A stretch of 64,000 nucleotides of DNA from Borborobacter arsenicus (GTDB lineage Bacteria > Pseudomonadota > Alphaproteobacteria > Rhizobiales > Rhizobiaceae), in assembly GCF_003934165.1 (NCBI RefSeq), contig NZ_RKST01000014.1:108523-172522 (forward strand). The letters are read 5' to 3'. Shown here in pieces: positions 42,426-52,416 of this stretch. Both the position numbers and the translations under genes were made by a program. The notes beneath the pieces are model-generated. The model saw only the letters and a list, made by a program, of their open reading frames with translations, had not been told where the DNA came from and searched no databases. Positions within the stretch are counted from its first letter, which is position 1. Every line of letters starts with the position of its first letter.

Positions 42426-42863
42426 ATGAATTCTGCCTTTGCTTCCTAGCAGTTATGGGCGGTGCTTTCGGCTTCCTTCGCCGCGATGACGGCAATTTTC
42501 GCCAAGGTCGGTGTCGAAAATGTCAATGCGGATTTCGCCACGCTGATCCGCACCCTGGTTATTGTCGCTGTGCTGGCGGCGATCGTCGCCGCGACCGGGC
42601 AGGCCCAGAACCTTACCGAAATCTCGGGAAAGACTTACGGCTTCCTCGCCTTGTCGGGTCTTGCGACTGGTGCGTCGTGGCTCTGCTATTTCCGCGCGCT
42701 GAAACTCGGCAACGCCGCGCAGGTCGCGCCGATCGACAAGCTGAGCGTGGTACTGGTTGCGATCTTCGGCGTCGTCTTTCTGGGCGAGCGGCTGAGCGGC
42801 TTAAACTGGCTCGGTATCGCCCTGATTGCCGTCGGTGCGGTTTTGGTCGCCTATAAGGTTTAG
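42426..42863 (+). pseudogene. Half-size EamA transporter with in-frame amber codon near the start
   Basis: A strong GGAGGAG (42413-42419) precedes ATG 42426, but the frame reads seven codons to TAG (42447-42449). The same frame then continues as QLWAVLSASFAAMTAIFAKVGVENVNADFATLIRT, a good match to single EamA-domain (about 140-residue, four to five helix) transporters, to a normal stop at 42863. Translation could restart at GTG 42462, giving 133 residues with a shortened first helix. It is either a recent nonsense mutant or uses a weak restart. Confidence 0.6.
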
Positions 42864-42922
42864 CTGCCCTTTTGCCATGCGCCTGCCACCGTGCCAAAGA
42901 GGAATCCATCAGGAGGCTGGCG

Positions 42923-43808
<886 letters not shown>

Positions 43809-43825
<17 letters not shown>

Positions 43826-44189
43826 TGCGCTCACACGGCGAAAGGCGAACCGGCGCGGTCACCGCGGCGAATTCCTGGCCGCGCTGACGCTGATGCTCAA
43901 GGGCTACCGCATCGTTGCCCGCCGCTACCGCACGAAGCTCGGTGAAATCGACCTGATCGCGCGGCGCGGCGATCTCGTTCTCATCGTCGAGGTCAAGGTG
44001 CGCCCTACCTTGCTGTCGGCAATGGAGGCCATTGCCTATCAATCCGAACGACGTATCGAAGCTGCGGCCGACCTGTGGCTCGCCCGCCAGCCGGACCATG
44101 GCAGGCTCTCTGTGCGATTCGACATGGTTGCGGTGCTGCCGCGCCGCTGGCCGGTGCATGTCGAGAATGCCTTTCAGGCGCGGAATTGA
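43809..44189 (+). CDS. YraN-family (UPF0102) endonuclease-like protein
   Basis: A 126-residue protein with the restriction-endonuclease-like core: [52 protein letters not shown], including the E...D...ExK catalytic pattern. It overlaps rsmI by 17 bp, the common rsmI-yraN arrangement. In many rhizobia gshB follows; here an FGGY kinase follows instead. The biological role is unsettled. Confidence 0.88.
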
Positions 44190-44294
44190 CTTGGAGGAAT
44201 TGCCGTAAGAAGCGGCGGGCGTGATGTTGCTATGGCAAACTGCAGGGCGGTGAAGAGTAAACGTGCCTTCGCCTGACAATGAGCAGGTTATGTG

Positions 44295-45926
44295 ATGACG
44301 AGTTATTTCATCGGGATCGATGTGGGCACCGGCAGTGCCCGGGCAGGCATCTTCGGTATGTCTGGAAACATGGTGTCGTCGGCCAGGCGCGATATCGCGC
44401 TTTATCGGGATGGGCCTGGCATCGCCGAGCAAGCCAGCGATGATATCTGGAAGGCGGTTTGCGCCAGTGTTCGCGAGGCGGTTAATGCGGCCGGCCTTAC
44501 CGGTGAAGATATTGGCGGCATCGGCTTCGATGCAACCTGTTCGCTGGTCGTAATTGGCCCGAACGGCGCGCCGATGGCCGTCGGCGCACATGGGAACGAC
44601 AGCCGAAATATCATCGTCTGGATGGATCACCGCGCGACCGACCAGGCGCGCAGGATCAATGAAACGGGGCACAAGGTGCTGGGCTATGTCGGCGGCTCGA
44701 TCTCCCCGGAGATGGAAACGCCGAAGCTGCTCTGGCTGAAGGAAAACCTGCCCGAGACCTACGCTTCCGCCTGGCAGTTCTTCGACCTCGCCGATTTTCT
44801 GACCTGGCGGGCCACGGCAAGTCTGGCGCGGTCGATATGCACGGTGACCTGTAAATGGACCTATCTCGCCCATGAACGGCGCTGGGATGACGGCTATTTC
44901 CGGCAGGTCGGCTTGGGCGATCTTGCCGAACAGGGGTTTGCCCGGATCGGAATCGAAATCGTCCCCGGAGGCAGTGCGCTCAGCCGCGGGCTGACGGCAG
45001 AGGCGGCAGCCGATCTTGCCCTGAACCCTTCCACTCCGGTTGGCGCCGGTCTGATCGACGCTCATGCAGGCGGCTTAGGTTCGGTAGGTGCGCGCGGTGG
45101 CAAGGGCTCGGTTACAACACGCATGGCCTATGTCTTCGGCACGTCCGCCTGCACCATGGCCAGCAGCGTGGAGCCGATCTTCATCCCCGGCGTATGGGGG
45201 CCGTACCACTCGGCGATGATACCGGGCCTGTGGTTGAGCGAAGGCGGGCAGTCGGGTGCTGGCGCTGCCATCGATCAGCTCATTTCGTTCCATCCTGCCG
45301 CCGCCGGGGAGGCTCTTGAGGTCGCCTCGTCCCAGGGGTTGTCTGTGCCAAACCTGCTTGCCGATATGGCTGCCGCATGCGTATCGACATACTCGGAAGC
45401 TGTGCATCTGGCCAAAGGGCTCGTGGTCGTGCCGGAATTTCTCGGCAATCGCTCGCCGCATGCCGACCCGCATGCGCGCGCGGTCATCTCAGGCCTCGGC
45501 ATGGAGCGCGGCCTGGACAATCTGGTATCGCTTTACGTCGCCGGGGTCCTCGGACTGGGCTACGGGCTGCGCCAGGTCATAGCCGCGAGCCGGACGCAGG
45601 GAGCGACCATCGACGCCCTTGCCTTGAGCGGTGGCGCCGGCCAGCACCCGCTGGTGCGCCAGCTCCTCGCCGATTGCACCGGCCTGCCGCTATTGATCTC
45701 GCGTGAGCCCGAGCCGGTTTTGCTGGGAGCCGCAATGCTTGGGGCAACCGCGGCCAACGCCTTTGCCGATCTGGAAGCGGCCATGGAGGCGATGTCGTCC
45801 GTTGGCGAAAGTGTGGAGCCGGCTACCGGCAAAATTGCCAAGCTTCACGACCGGCGCTTTGCGGCGTTCGAGGCGTTGCAGAAATCAGCGGCGTCGGTCC
45901 GTCATATCTTGAACGGAGAGGCATGA
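44295..45926 (+). CDS. FGGY-family pentulose kinase (ribulokinase-like)
   Basis: A 543-residue carbohydrate kinase: FIGIDVGTGSARAGIF is the phosphate loop, VWMDHRATDQARRIN and ETPKLLWLKENLP are family signatures, and ALSGGAGQHPLVRQLLADCTGLPLL is the ATP-binding region. Length and sequence resemble the FGGY/YDR109C D-ribulokinase group. ATG 44295 follows a GTG in frame. There is no sugar transporter beside it, so the substrate (probably D-ribulose or another pentulose) is uncertain. Confidence 0.87.
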   Translation: MTSYFIGIDVGTGSARAGIFGMSGNMVSSARRDIALYRDGPGIAEQASDDIWKAVCASVREAVNAAGLTGEDIGGIGFDATCSLVVIGPNGAPMAVGAHGNDSRNIIVWMDHRATDQARRINETGHKVLGYVGGSISPEMETPKLLWLKENLPETYASAWQFFDLADFLTWRATASLARSICTVTCKWTYLAHERRWDDGYFRQVGLGDLAEQGFARIGIEIVPGGSALSRGLTAEAAADLALNPSTPVGAGLIDAHAGGLGSVGARGGKGSVTTRMAYVFGTSACTMASSVEPIFIPGVWGPYHSAMIPGLWLSEGGQSGAGAAIDQLISFHPAAAGEALEVASSQGLSVPNLLADMAAACVSTYSEAVHLAKGLVVVPEFLGNRSPHADPHARAVISGLGMERGLDNLVSLYVAGVLGLGYGLRQVIAASRTQGATIDALALSGGAGQHPLVRQLLADCTGLPLLISREPEPVLLGAAMLGATAANAFADLEAAMEAMSSVGESVEPATGKIAKLHDRRFAAFEALQKSAASVRHILNGEA

Positions 45927-45988
45927 GTTGTGGACAAGTGACGGAGCCGTCGCGATAAGGCGGCCATCCGATGCGCTGCTGGGCCGAG

Positions 45989-46528
45989 TCAGGCGGATGA
46001 CAGTGCTTGGCTCGTCAGCTTCTTGCGCAGACTTTTCAGCTCTTCAAACCGCTTTGTGACGTCTGTCATCACCGCGACCATCCCCCGGATTTCGGCACCT
46101 GCGCCGACCAGGAGAGTGATGGTGAATTCGACTGAAATCCGGTGCCCATCCTTGTGTAGCCCTGGCACTGACAGAACATCGCCGGCGCCATACCGGCTGG
46201 TGCCGGAGCGCATGGTCTGACGGTATCCCTCCCAATGACGGGCGCGCAGCGGTTCCGGGATTATGATATCGAGCGATTTGCCGAGAGCCTCGTGCTCGGC
46301 AAATCCGAAAACACGCTCTGCCCCGGCATTCCAGAGCACTATCGTTCCTGTTTGATCGCTGACGACGATTGCGTTGGCTGCGCTGTCGAGGATGCCGGTA
46401 GCAATCTCTTCCCGCGTGAGCGGGGTCGTGCTGACATTTGCCGGGCGGGAAGATTCATCGGTCATGGCAATAGCGGGTTCTCTGAAATCTGGTGGCATAT
46501 TCATGCATCCATCGGGCCGGAGGGCCAA
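45989..46528 (-). CDS. Stand-alone PAS domain protein
   Basis: A 179-residue protein with one PAS domain at about 40-150 (ILDSAANAIVVSDQTGTIVLWNAGAERVFGFAEHEALGKSLDIIIPEPLRARHWEGY; HKDGHRISVEFTITLLVGAGAEIRGMVAVMTDVTKRFEE) and no kinase or cyclase output. The start is uncertain (TTG 46528, ATG 46504 or ATG 46465). It is divergent from the di-iron gene and could sense a small ligand or redox state. Confidence 0.78.
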   Translation of the reverse strand: MALRPDGCMNMPPDFREPAIAMTDESSRPANVSTTPLTREEIATGILDSAANAIVVSDQTGTIVLWNAGAERVFGFAEHEALGKSLDIIIPEPLRARHWEGYRQTMRSGTSRYGAGDVLSVPGLHKDGHRISVEFTITLLVGAGAEIRGMVAVMTDVTKRFEELKSLRKKLTSQALSSA

Positions 46529-46682
46529 GGAATTTTAAGTTCTGCTTTCGTCTACCTGTGAAATTTCCCAGAGGGCCGCACTGGGCTTGGCCGCCGTGCC
46601 GCTCGCCTCTCCGACCATGGCGAGTGATCCGGTTCGTTAGTTTTCCTATAGTTCGCCGGAGGTAATCTAAAGGACTTCCATG

Positions 46683-46711
46683 TTGACCTGAAGACAGGTT
46701 GATTTTCTAAT
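46683..46711 (+). promoter_or_regulatory. Sigma-70-type promoter of the di-iron gene
   Basis: TTGACC (46683-46688), a 17-bp spacer and TCTAAT (46706-46711) predict a start near 46718, 29 bp before the ATG. The spacer contains the small palindrome CCTG-AAGA-CAGG. Confidence 0.6.
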
Positions 46712-46746
46712 CGCTACGAATAATCCAGTAGCGAGGAGAGACAATC

Positions 46747-47442
46747 ATGTTGGATACGAGGAAGGTTAGGGGCGGAAATGGACTTGCGCCTATCGATGCA
46801 GAGATAGATACTATACTTGATGATGTTTTTAATATTACGAAGGAAGCGACGGAGTCTTTCTTTAATGCTTACAATGCCAACCCCGACAAGCGCGTGCTGG
46901 CATCGTGGCTCGAGACGCGGACCTGGCGCGAGATCGACTATGTCTTTCTGTTGAACGAACAGATCCGCCGTTACGGCCTGCGGTTCCAGCGCAACCACAT
47001 CACCCTGCTGGCCAAGCAGTCCTTCCAGGAGGCCGAGCATTATGAAGAGCTCGGCAAGGCCGTCCTGTCCCTTGGCGGCATTGTCCCGATTACGGTGCCG
47101 AAGGCGGCTGTTTCGTGGAGCAACTGGCTCTGGGAGTGCATGGATCGCCACTATCTTGCGGCTATTGCCGCCTGGTATGTCTCGGAAACCTCTGCATCGG
47201 GCAGTTTCGAGCCCACCTTCAAGGGTGCGGAAGTGCAGGGCCACATGGATGTGGTGCGGATCTACAAGCAGATCGAAATTGACGAGAAATTCCACACCGG
47301 GCTGGGCCGTCAGGTTCTTTCGACCTACGCCGAGACGGATGAGGATCGCGATGAGATCCTTCGCGCGATGAAGGGTATGCGGGACATCGCCTGGAAGTCG
47401 TTTACGCCGGAGGTTGTCGCTGCAACGATGCGGGCGGCCTGA
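46747..47442 (+). CDS. Ferritin-like di-iron carboxylate protein (candidate oxygenase component)
   Basis: A 231-residue helical protein. Two ExxH pairs are clear, E95-AE-H98 (FQEAEHYEEL) and E180-KF-H183 (EIDEKFHTGLGR), and Glu62 and Glu147 sit in helices at spacing expected for the other iron ligands. This is the ferritin-like four-helix di-iron pattern used by oxygenases, oxidases and desaturases; the length is larger than a ferritin. A flavin/2Fe-2S reductase gene follows, the natural electron donor for such an oxygenase. GAGGAG precedes the ATG, and the first 130 bases are unusually AT-rich. The substrate is unknown; the oxygenase role is inference. Confidence 0.75.
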   Translation: MLDTRKVRGGNGLAPIDAEIDTILDDVFNITKEATESFFNAYNANPDKRVLASWLETRTWREIDYVFLLNEQIRRYGLRFQRNHITLLAKQSFQEAEHYEELGKAVLSLGGIVPITVPKAAVSWSNWLWECMDRHYLAAIAAWYVSETSASGSFEPTFKGAEVQGHMDVVRIYKQIEIDEKFHTGLGRQVLSTYAETDEDRDEILRAMKGMRDIAWKSFTPEVVAATMRAA

Positions 47443-47485
47443 CCGCAAAGGTGCAGAACCGAAAGCGTTGACTGGCCCGGTTCCT

Positions 47486-47511
47486 GGCGCGCCTTCCCTA
47501 GCAGGCGCGCC
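47486..47511 (+). terminator. GC-rich hairpin between di-iron and reductase genes
   Basis: Two copies of GGCGCGCC (47486-47493 and 47504-47511), itself self-complementary, form an 8-bp stem with a 10-nt loop. There is no T-run, so it is more likely an mRNA stabiliser or attenuator than a full terminator. Confidence 0.4.
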
Positions 47512-47614
47512 GGCAACCCAGAGTTGGCGCATTCCCCTATTCAGTAACCTCATCTGAACAGGACGAGTGCGCGAACCGGGCAGTCGTCAACTCCAGAATT
47601 TGGAAGGTGGCCTC

Positions 47615-48595
47615 ATGAATCCTCGCCCGGACAATATTTTCCAGAGTTTCAGCGACCAGCTATCGCTCAAAGTCGAGGCCGTCGAAGTCGAGGCCGAAGG
47701 CGTGCTGTCGCTGGTGCTGACCGATGGCTTTGGCGGTGCTTTGCCGGCATGGGAGCCTGGCGCACATATCGATCTGATCCTTTCGCCTGACATGACGCGG
47801 CAATATTCGCTGTGTGGCGACCCTGCCGAGCGCGACCGCTGGCGGATCGGCGTTCTCCTGGCGCCCGATAGCCGGGGCGGCTCGCAATTCGTGCACACCA
47901 GACTCCACGCCGGAGACATCGTGCAGGTGGTCGGGCCGCGCAATAATTTTCGTCTGGTGGAGGCCGAGCATCATCTGTTTATCGCAGGCGGCATCGGCAT
48001 AACGCCGATCCTGCCGATGATCCGCGAAGTCGCCGCCAAGGGAGGACGCTGGACCCTGCTCTATGGCGGCCGAACCGAGAATTCCATGGCTTTCGTCAAG
48101 GAAATTCAGGAACTGTCAGGCGGCGATGTCCATCTCGTGCCCCAGGACAAGTATGGCCTTCTCGATCTCAAGCGCTTTCTTGCCGCCCACAAGCCTGGCC
48201 AGGTCGTCTATTGCTGCGGTCCCAGCCCTTTGATCGATGCGGTGGAGGCGCTGTGCGCCGGGTGGCCTTCCGGTTCGCTGCATCAGGAGCGCTTTGCGCC
48301 ACGTGCTCGCCAGGAGGTTGGCGAAGACGGCGAATTCGAGGTCGAGCTGGCCAGTTCTGGGCGTACACTCAGCGTTCCCGCCGGGAAGAGCCTGCTCAAG
48401 GTTCTCGAGGAGGCCGGCTGCAAGATTTCCAACTCTTGCAGGGCGGGCATCTGCGGCACCTGCCTGGTCAAGGTGCTCGATGGAGTTCCCGAACACAATG
48501 ATGATCTTCTGGACGACGAGCAGCGCGAATCCGGCACAGTGATCCTGCCATGCGTGTCGAGATCGAAGACAAAGACCCTGATTCTTGATCTCTAG
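47615..48595 (+). CDS. PDR/VanB-type oxidoreductase (FMN, NAD(P)H, C-terminal 2Fe-2S)
   Basis: A 326-residue reductase in three domains: FMN-binding barrel with RQYSLCGDP (about 70), NAD(P)-binding domain with GGIGITPILPMI (about 128) and YCCGPSPLIDAV (about 205), and a plant-type ferredoxin domain at the C-terminus with CRAGICGTC plus a distal Cys (LPCVSRS). This is the phthalate dioxygenase reductase layout. ATG 47615 is chosen (GGAAGGTGG upstream). It most likely reduces the di-iron protein encoded 172 bp upstream. Confidence 0.9.
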   Translation: MNPRPDNIFQSFSDQLSLKVEAVEVEAEGVLSLVLTDGFGGALPAWEPGAHIDLILSPDMTRQYSLCGDPAERDRWRIGVLLAPDSRGGSQFVHTRLHAGDIVQVVGPRNNFRLVEAEHHLFIAGGIGITPILPMIREVAAKGGRWTLLYGGRTENSMAFVKEIQELSGGDVHLVPQDKYGLLDLKRFLAAHKPGQVVYCCGPSPLIDAVEALCAGWPSGSLHQERFAPRARQEVGEDGEFEVELASSGRTLSVPAGKSLLKVLEEAGCKISNSCRAGICGTCLVKVLDGVPEHNDDLLDDEQRESGTVILPCVSRSKTKTLILDL

Positions 48596-48731
48596 GCCGG
48601 TCGAGGACCTTCGTCAGACCTCAAGAGAAAACGGGATTTATCGAAAGGATGAAAAAATTCCGGGCCTCAAAAAGGCCGGATAACCGCAGGAATCCGCCAT
48701 TTCCGATTATTCAAACTGGGAGGTAGAATAG

Positions 48732-49892
48732 ATGAGGAAGCGTAGTTCAATACTCAGATCCGCAGTGATGTCGTGCGCGCTGATATTCGGTGCCGCGGCG
48801 CAGTCTCACGCCGACGATATCAATATCGGCGTCAACATGCCTTTGACCGGTGCGTTTGCTGCCTCGGGTGATTATGTCACCAATGGCGCCAAGATAGCGG
48901 TTGAGGAGATAAACGCCAAGGGTGGCGTGCTCGGCCGCAAGCTCAATCTCATCATCGAGGACAACAAGAGCAATCCGACCGAAGCGGCAGCCGTCACAGA
49001 AAAGCTGATTGTTCGCGATCAGGTGCCGGTCCTGCTGGGTGCCTGGGGCTCGAGCCTGACGCTCGCGACGATGCCGAAGCTCATGCAGTATCAGGTACCG
49101 ATGGTCGTGGAGACCTCCGGTGCCAACAAGATCACCGAGAGCGGCAACCCGTATGTCTTCCGGATTGCGGCTACGCAACATATCGAAGCCAAGGGTTTTG
49201 AGGAAAAGCTTGGGCTCTTCAATATCAAGAAGGTCGATTTCCTGGTGATCAACAATGACTGGGGGCGCAGCACGGTCACCGAATTCACCAAGATGCTCGA
49301 GAACAAGTCGATCCAGGTCGGCTATGTCGAGATGATGGACCAGGCGACCCAGGATGTCAGTTCTCAGCTTTCAAAGCTCAAAGGGTCTGATTCCGATACG
49401 ATCATTGTCACGACCGCCGTCGAGCAATTGACACTGGTCCTGAAACAGGCGCAGGCGCTCGGCATCGACAAGCAGATCATCACCACCGGCGGTTCCCAGA
49501 ATCCGGATCAGTTGATTGAGCAAGCCGGGAGCGCTGCAGAAAACACCACGCATCTGGTCTTTTTCGCGCCATGGGAGCCGGACAGCACCGCATCGCCCGA
49601 CAAGACCAAGGCTTTTATCGATGCATGGAAGGCCAAGGGCTATGACTTTGCCGGCCTGACCGAAAGCTTCCGCGGCTATGACGGCATGCAAGTCATAGCC
49701 GCGGCGATAGAGAAAGCTGGCGCGGTCGATCCAGCGGCCATCCAGAAAGCGCTCTGGGACACGAAGGTCGATGTGCTTAACGGCGCAGTGTCTTTCGCCA
49801 AGGTTGGGCAGGCTGGCGCCGAAAGCGCACAAAGCACGCCCAACATCTATTTCGGCAAGATCGAGAACGGCAAGGTCCACGTTCTGAGATAG
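48732..49892 (+). CDS. ABC transporter substrate-binding protein, branched-chain amino acid type
   Basis: A 386-residue LivJ-type binding protein: Sec signal (LRSAVMSCALIFGAAAQSHA), then DINIGVNMPLTGAFAASGDYVTNGAKIAVEEINAKGGVLGRKLNLIIEDNKSNPTEA. GGGAGG lies upstream. It belongs with the permeases and ATPases at 51544-54956, from which it is separated by an oppositely oriented LysR gene. A small GGCCT/AGGCC hairpin lies upstream near 48660-48680. Confidence 0.9.
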   Translation: MRKRSSILRSAVMSCALIFGAAAQSHADDINIGVNMPLTGAFAASGDYVTNGAKIAVEEINAKGGVLGRKLNLIIEDNKSNPTEAAAVTEKLIVRDQVPVLLGAWGSSLTLATMPKLMQYQVPMVVETSGANKITESGNPYVFRIAATQHIEAKGFEEKLGLFNIKKVDFLVINNDWGRSTVTEFTKMLENKSIQVGYVEMMDQATQDVSSQLSKLKGSDSDTIIVTTAVEQLTLVLKQAQALGIDKQIITTGGSQNPDQLIEQAGSAAENTTHLVFFAPWEPDSTASPDKTKAFIDAWKAKGYDFAGLTESFRGYDGMQVIAAAIEKAGAVDPAAIQKALWDTKVDVLNGAVSFAKVGQAGAESAQSTPNIYFGKIENGKVHVLR

Positions 49893-49905
49893 TCGTTCGA
49901 CCGCC

Positions 49906-50826
49906 CTATGACGCCAGTGCGTTCTTCTCCTGCTTTCGTGCCAGCCCCACGATCCAGCGATGGAATTCACTGGCGCCGGTTTTGTCGAACACCGGCTTAT
50001 TCCAGGCCAGAACATAAGGAAGAGGCAGTTTGAGGACGGGCTCGAAAGGAGCAATCAGTCGGCCGGTCCTCAATTCCTCGGTCACCATGGCTTTCTGGGC
50101 AAGCGCAATGCCGCGTCCCTCGATGGCGGCCTCGATTGCCAAGCTCGACAATGAAAGCATGAAGAAATCATGAATCTCGCAGCCATCCAGGCCGGCCAGA
50201 TGGAACCAGTCCTGCCAGGTCGGCGCAGGCGAAAGGTAGGGTCGCCAGTCGATGGTGAGCAATCGATGTTTAAGCAGGTCCGACGGCTCCTCAAGGGGTT
50301 GGGACGCGGCAAGCTGCGGGCTGCACACGGGGAACAGCCCATCCGTAAAAAGCGGCATGAAGCTGTCGTATAAATGCGCCTTGTCAGCGTAGGTGATGCG
50401 GAAATCGAAGGGTTTTTCCTCGATGACCGGCTCGACCGCCGTGCCTTCCAGATGGAAGCAGACATTGGGATGGCCCTTCTGCCAGGTGAACATGTTGGCT
50501 GAAAGCCAGCGGCTGGCAAATAATGGCAGCGAACTGATGATCAGCGCGCCCGAGCGGTGGGTTTTGAGGATGTCGTCGCTTGCCTTGTGAAAATCGGCGA
50601 AGATTTTTGCCACCACCTGATGATAGGCGATCCCAACTTCGGTCAAGGCAAGGCCGTTTCCCTTGCGGGTTATGAGGTGAAGCCCTAGGGCTTCCTCGAG
50701 AATCTTGATCTGCTGACTTATGGCGCCAGGTGAGACTTTGAGTTCCTGGGCGGCCTTGGTCATGCTTCCGAAGCGCCCGACGACTGCGAAAACCTGCAGC
50801 GCGCGAAGGGGCGGCAGCTCAACCAT
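49906..50826 (-). CDS. LysR-family transcriptional regulator (GcvA-like)
   Basis: A 306-residue LysR regulator. The N-terminal winged helix (PPLRALQVFAVVGRFGSMTKAAQELKVSPGAISQQIKILEEALGLHLITRKGNGLALTEVG) opens with the PPLRAL of GcvA-type members. The ligand-binding domain occupies about 90-300. The start at 50826 removes a non-homologous extension. It sits inside the transport locus, convergent with the binding-protein gene and divergent from the permeases, and may control them. Confidence 0.9.
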   Translation of the reverse strand: MVELPPLRALQVFAVVGRFGSMTKAAQELKVSPGAISQQIKILEEALGLHLITRKGNGLALTEVGIAYHQVVAKIFADFHKASDDILKTHRSGALIISSLPLFASRWLSANMFTWQKGHPNVCFHLEGTAVEPVIEEKPFDFRITYADKAHLYDSFMPLFTDGLFPVCSPQLAASQPLEEPSDLLKHRLLTIDWRPYLSPAPTWQDWFHLAGLDGCEIHDFFMLSLSSLAIEAAIEGRGIALAQKAMVTEELRTGRLIAPFEPVLKLPLPYVLAWNKPVFDKTGASEFHRWIVGLARKQEKNALAS

Positions 50827-51543
50827 CCTAACCTCTCGGTTTGCTTTTGCTGTGCAGTTTCGGCCCGGTGCACGTGAGGATCGTATCCGCTGCGGAAACA
50901 AAAGTGAAGGAACTTGGACGCGAGAGCACCCCGTTCAGGGCCGATCCGGGGCAGCACTTTCGACCTATAAGATCCGGCTGGGCCGGACTTCATCTCTTAA
51001 CCGAGGCACAGGTCCCGACCGTAGGTTTTCTGAGTCGGTTCCGACATTTTTCGGCCAACAGCCAGTTGTCTGTCTGAGTTCGGCAGTGCGCCAGACCACC
51101 GATGGCTCTGCTCCAATGCCAATCATCACGAAAAAGGGTTGCGTTCTTGCCGCTCATATCTTATTATGGTTCTAATGATAATATGACCATAACGTGTATT
51201 GGCCTTTGATTGATCCCCGGATCCAGGCAGAGGACCAAGACACCATCGCCATGAAGTGGGTAGGAGCGTGCTTCGTGGACGGCGTGGGTCATTATTGCCA
51301 TCGGGTAAGCTGGAGGAGCAAGCGAATGGTTGACTTTATCAACGGCCACGATGGCGGTGGCGCGCAGTGAGCGTGCGCTCGGTTGTGTGGCCTAGCGGGC
51401 CGCGCGTCCGAAATGTTTCACATCACAGGAAATCCCCGCGGTAACGCGGAGGGATGGTGTTGCAGCCCCTCGAGATGGCGGCGCAACCATGTCTATTTAC
51501 GCGCAAACGGCGTGTTCTTCAAAGGAATAGGTGAGGAGCAGTC
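50827..51543. other. 717-bp intergenic region between lysR and permease genes
   Basis: No sizeable gene is supported. Near 51154-51187 is an AT-rich imperfect inverted repeat (TCATATCTTATTA...TAATGATAATATGA) whose left part resembles the CTTACTA element of the F420 operon. A 14-codon ORF (51326-51370, product opening MVDFINGHDGGG) has a strong GGAGGAG at 51312-51318 and could be a leader peptide. A small CCGCG-GTAA-CGCGG stem lies at 51436-51449. Confidence 0.4.
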
Positions 51544-52416
51544 TTGGATCAGTTACTTCAACACCTCGTCAACACGCTTATTATGGGCGGAACCTATGCA
51601 TTGCTTGGAATTGGGCTCACGCTGATCTTCGGTATCATGAAGATCGTCAATTTCACGCATGGCGAGCTCTACGCCTTTGGCGCCTATATGATGTATTTCT
51701 TTGCCGTCATCCTCGGCATGGATTTCTTCCTCTCCATAGCCTTTGCGATCGTTGCGGGCATGGTTCTGGGGGCGGCCATCGAGTTCACGCTTTTGAGAAC
51801 CAAGCGCGGCGCCGATATCGATACCACCATGATTTTGATGATCGGCGCCTGGATCGTGCTCCAGAATGCCGAGCAGCTGACCTGGGGTGGCATCGCCAAA
51901 TCCGTGCCGTCGCCTCTCCCGACCGAGCCTCTGGTAATCGGCCCGATCTCCATTTCTTACCTGCGCGCCATGGTTCTTCTGATCGCGCTGATGCTGATTG
52001 CCGGAACCTACCTGGTGATCAACCGGACCAAGCTTGGCAAGGCCATGCGTGCAACGTTCCAGGATAGCGGCACCGCTGCTCTGATGGGTGTCAATATCAG
52101 TGCCATTTACACCATGACCTTCGCTCTCGGCTCGGCCCTGGCTGCTGCGGCGGGTGCGTTGCTCGGGCCGGTTTTCGTCATCGCTCCCACCATGGGTGAT
52201 CTGGCTTCGCTCAAGGCGTTCGCCATCGTCATCCTTGGCGGTCTCGGCAACATCACCGGCGCGGCAATCGGCGGCTTTATCCTGGCATTCTCCGAGGAAA
52301 TCGGCGCTGGCTACATCTCGTCAGGTTACCGTGACGCGATGGGCTTCCTGATCATCATCATCGTCTTGCTTTTCAAGCCTACGGGGCTTTTCGCACGCTC
52401 GGAGCGCATCGGATGA
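51544..52416 (+). CDS. Branched-chain-type ABC transporter permease (LivH-like)
   Basis: A 290-residue LivH permease: LLGIGLTLIFGIMKIVNFTHGELYAFGAYMMYF and KAFAIVILGGLGNITGAAIGGFILA. The start is TTG 51544 with GAGGAG at 51533-51538, giving the normal MDQLLQHLVN opening. It overlaps the LivM-like gene by 4 bp. Confidence 0.9.
   Translation: MDQLLQHLVNTLIMGGTYALLGIGLTLIFGIMKIVNFTHGELYAFGAYMMYFFAVILGMDFFLSIAFAIVAGMVLGAAIEFTLLRTKRGADIDTTMILMIGAWIVLQNAEQLTWGGIAKSVPSPLPTEPLVIGPISISYLRAMVLLIALMLIAGTYLVINRTKLGKAMRATFQDSGTAALMGVNISAIYTMTFALGSALAAAAGALLGPVFVIAPTMGDLASLKAFAIVILGGLGNITGAAIGGFILAFSEEIGAGYISSGYRDAMGFLIIIIVLLFKPTGLFARSERIG

Noticed and set aside
42447..42449. Programmed amber readthrough (pyrrolysine-like) in the EamA gene
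   Set aside because: No pyrrolysine machinery or downstream element is visible, and the position at codon 8 before the first helix fits a nonsense mutation or restart better.
48655..48685. Intrinsic terminator after the reductase gene
   Set aside because: The GGCCT/AGGCC hairpin is short with a bulge in its extension and no T-run, so it was noted but not called.
51154..51187. A third full copy of the CTTACTA-N4-TAGTAAG operator
   Set aside because: Only the left part (CTTATTAT) aligns well and the spacing differs. I mention it as a degenerate candidate and do not annotate it as an operator.
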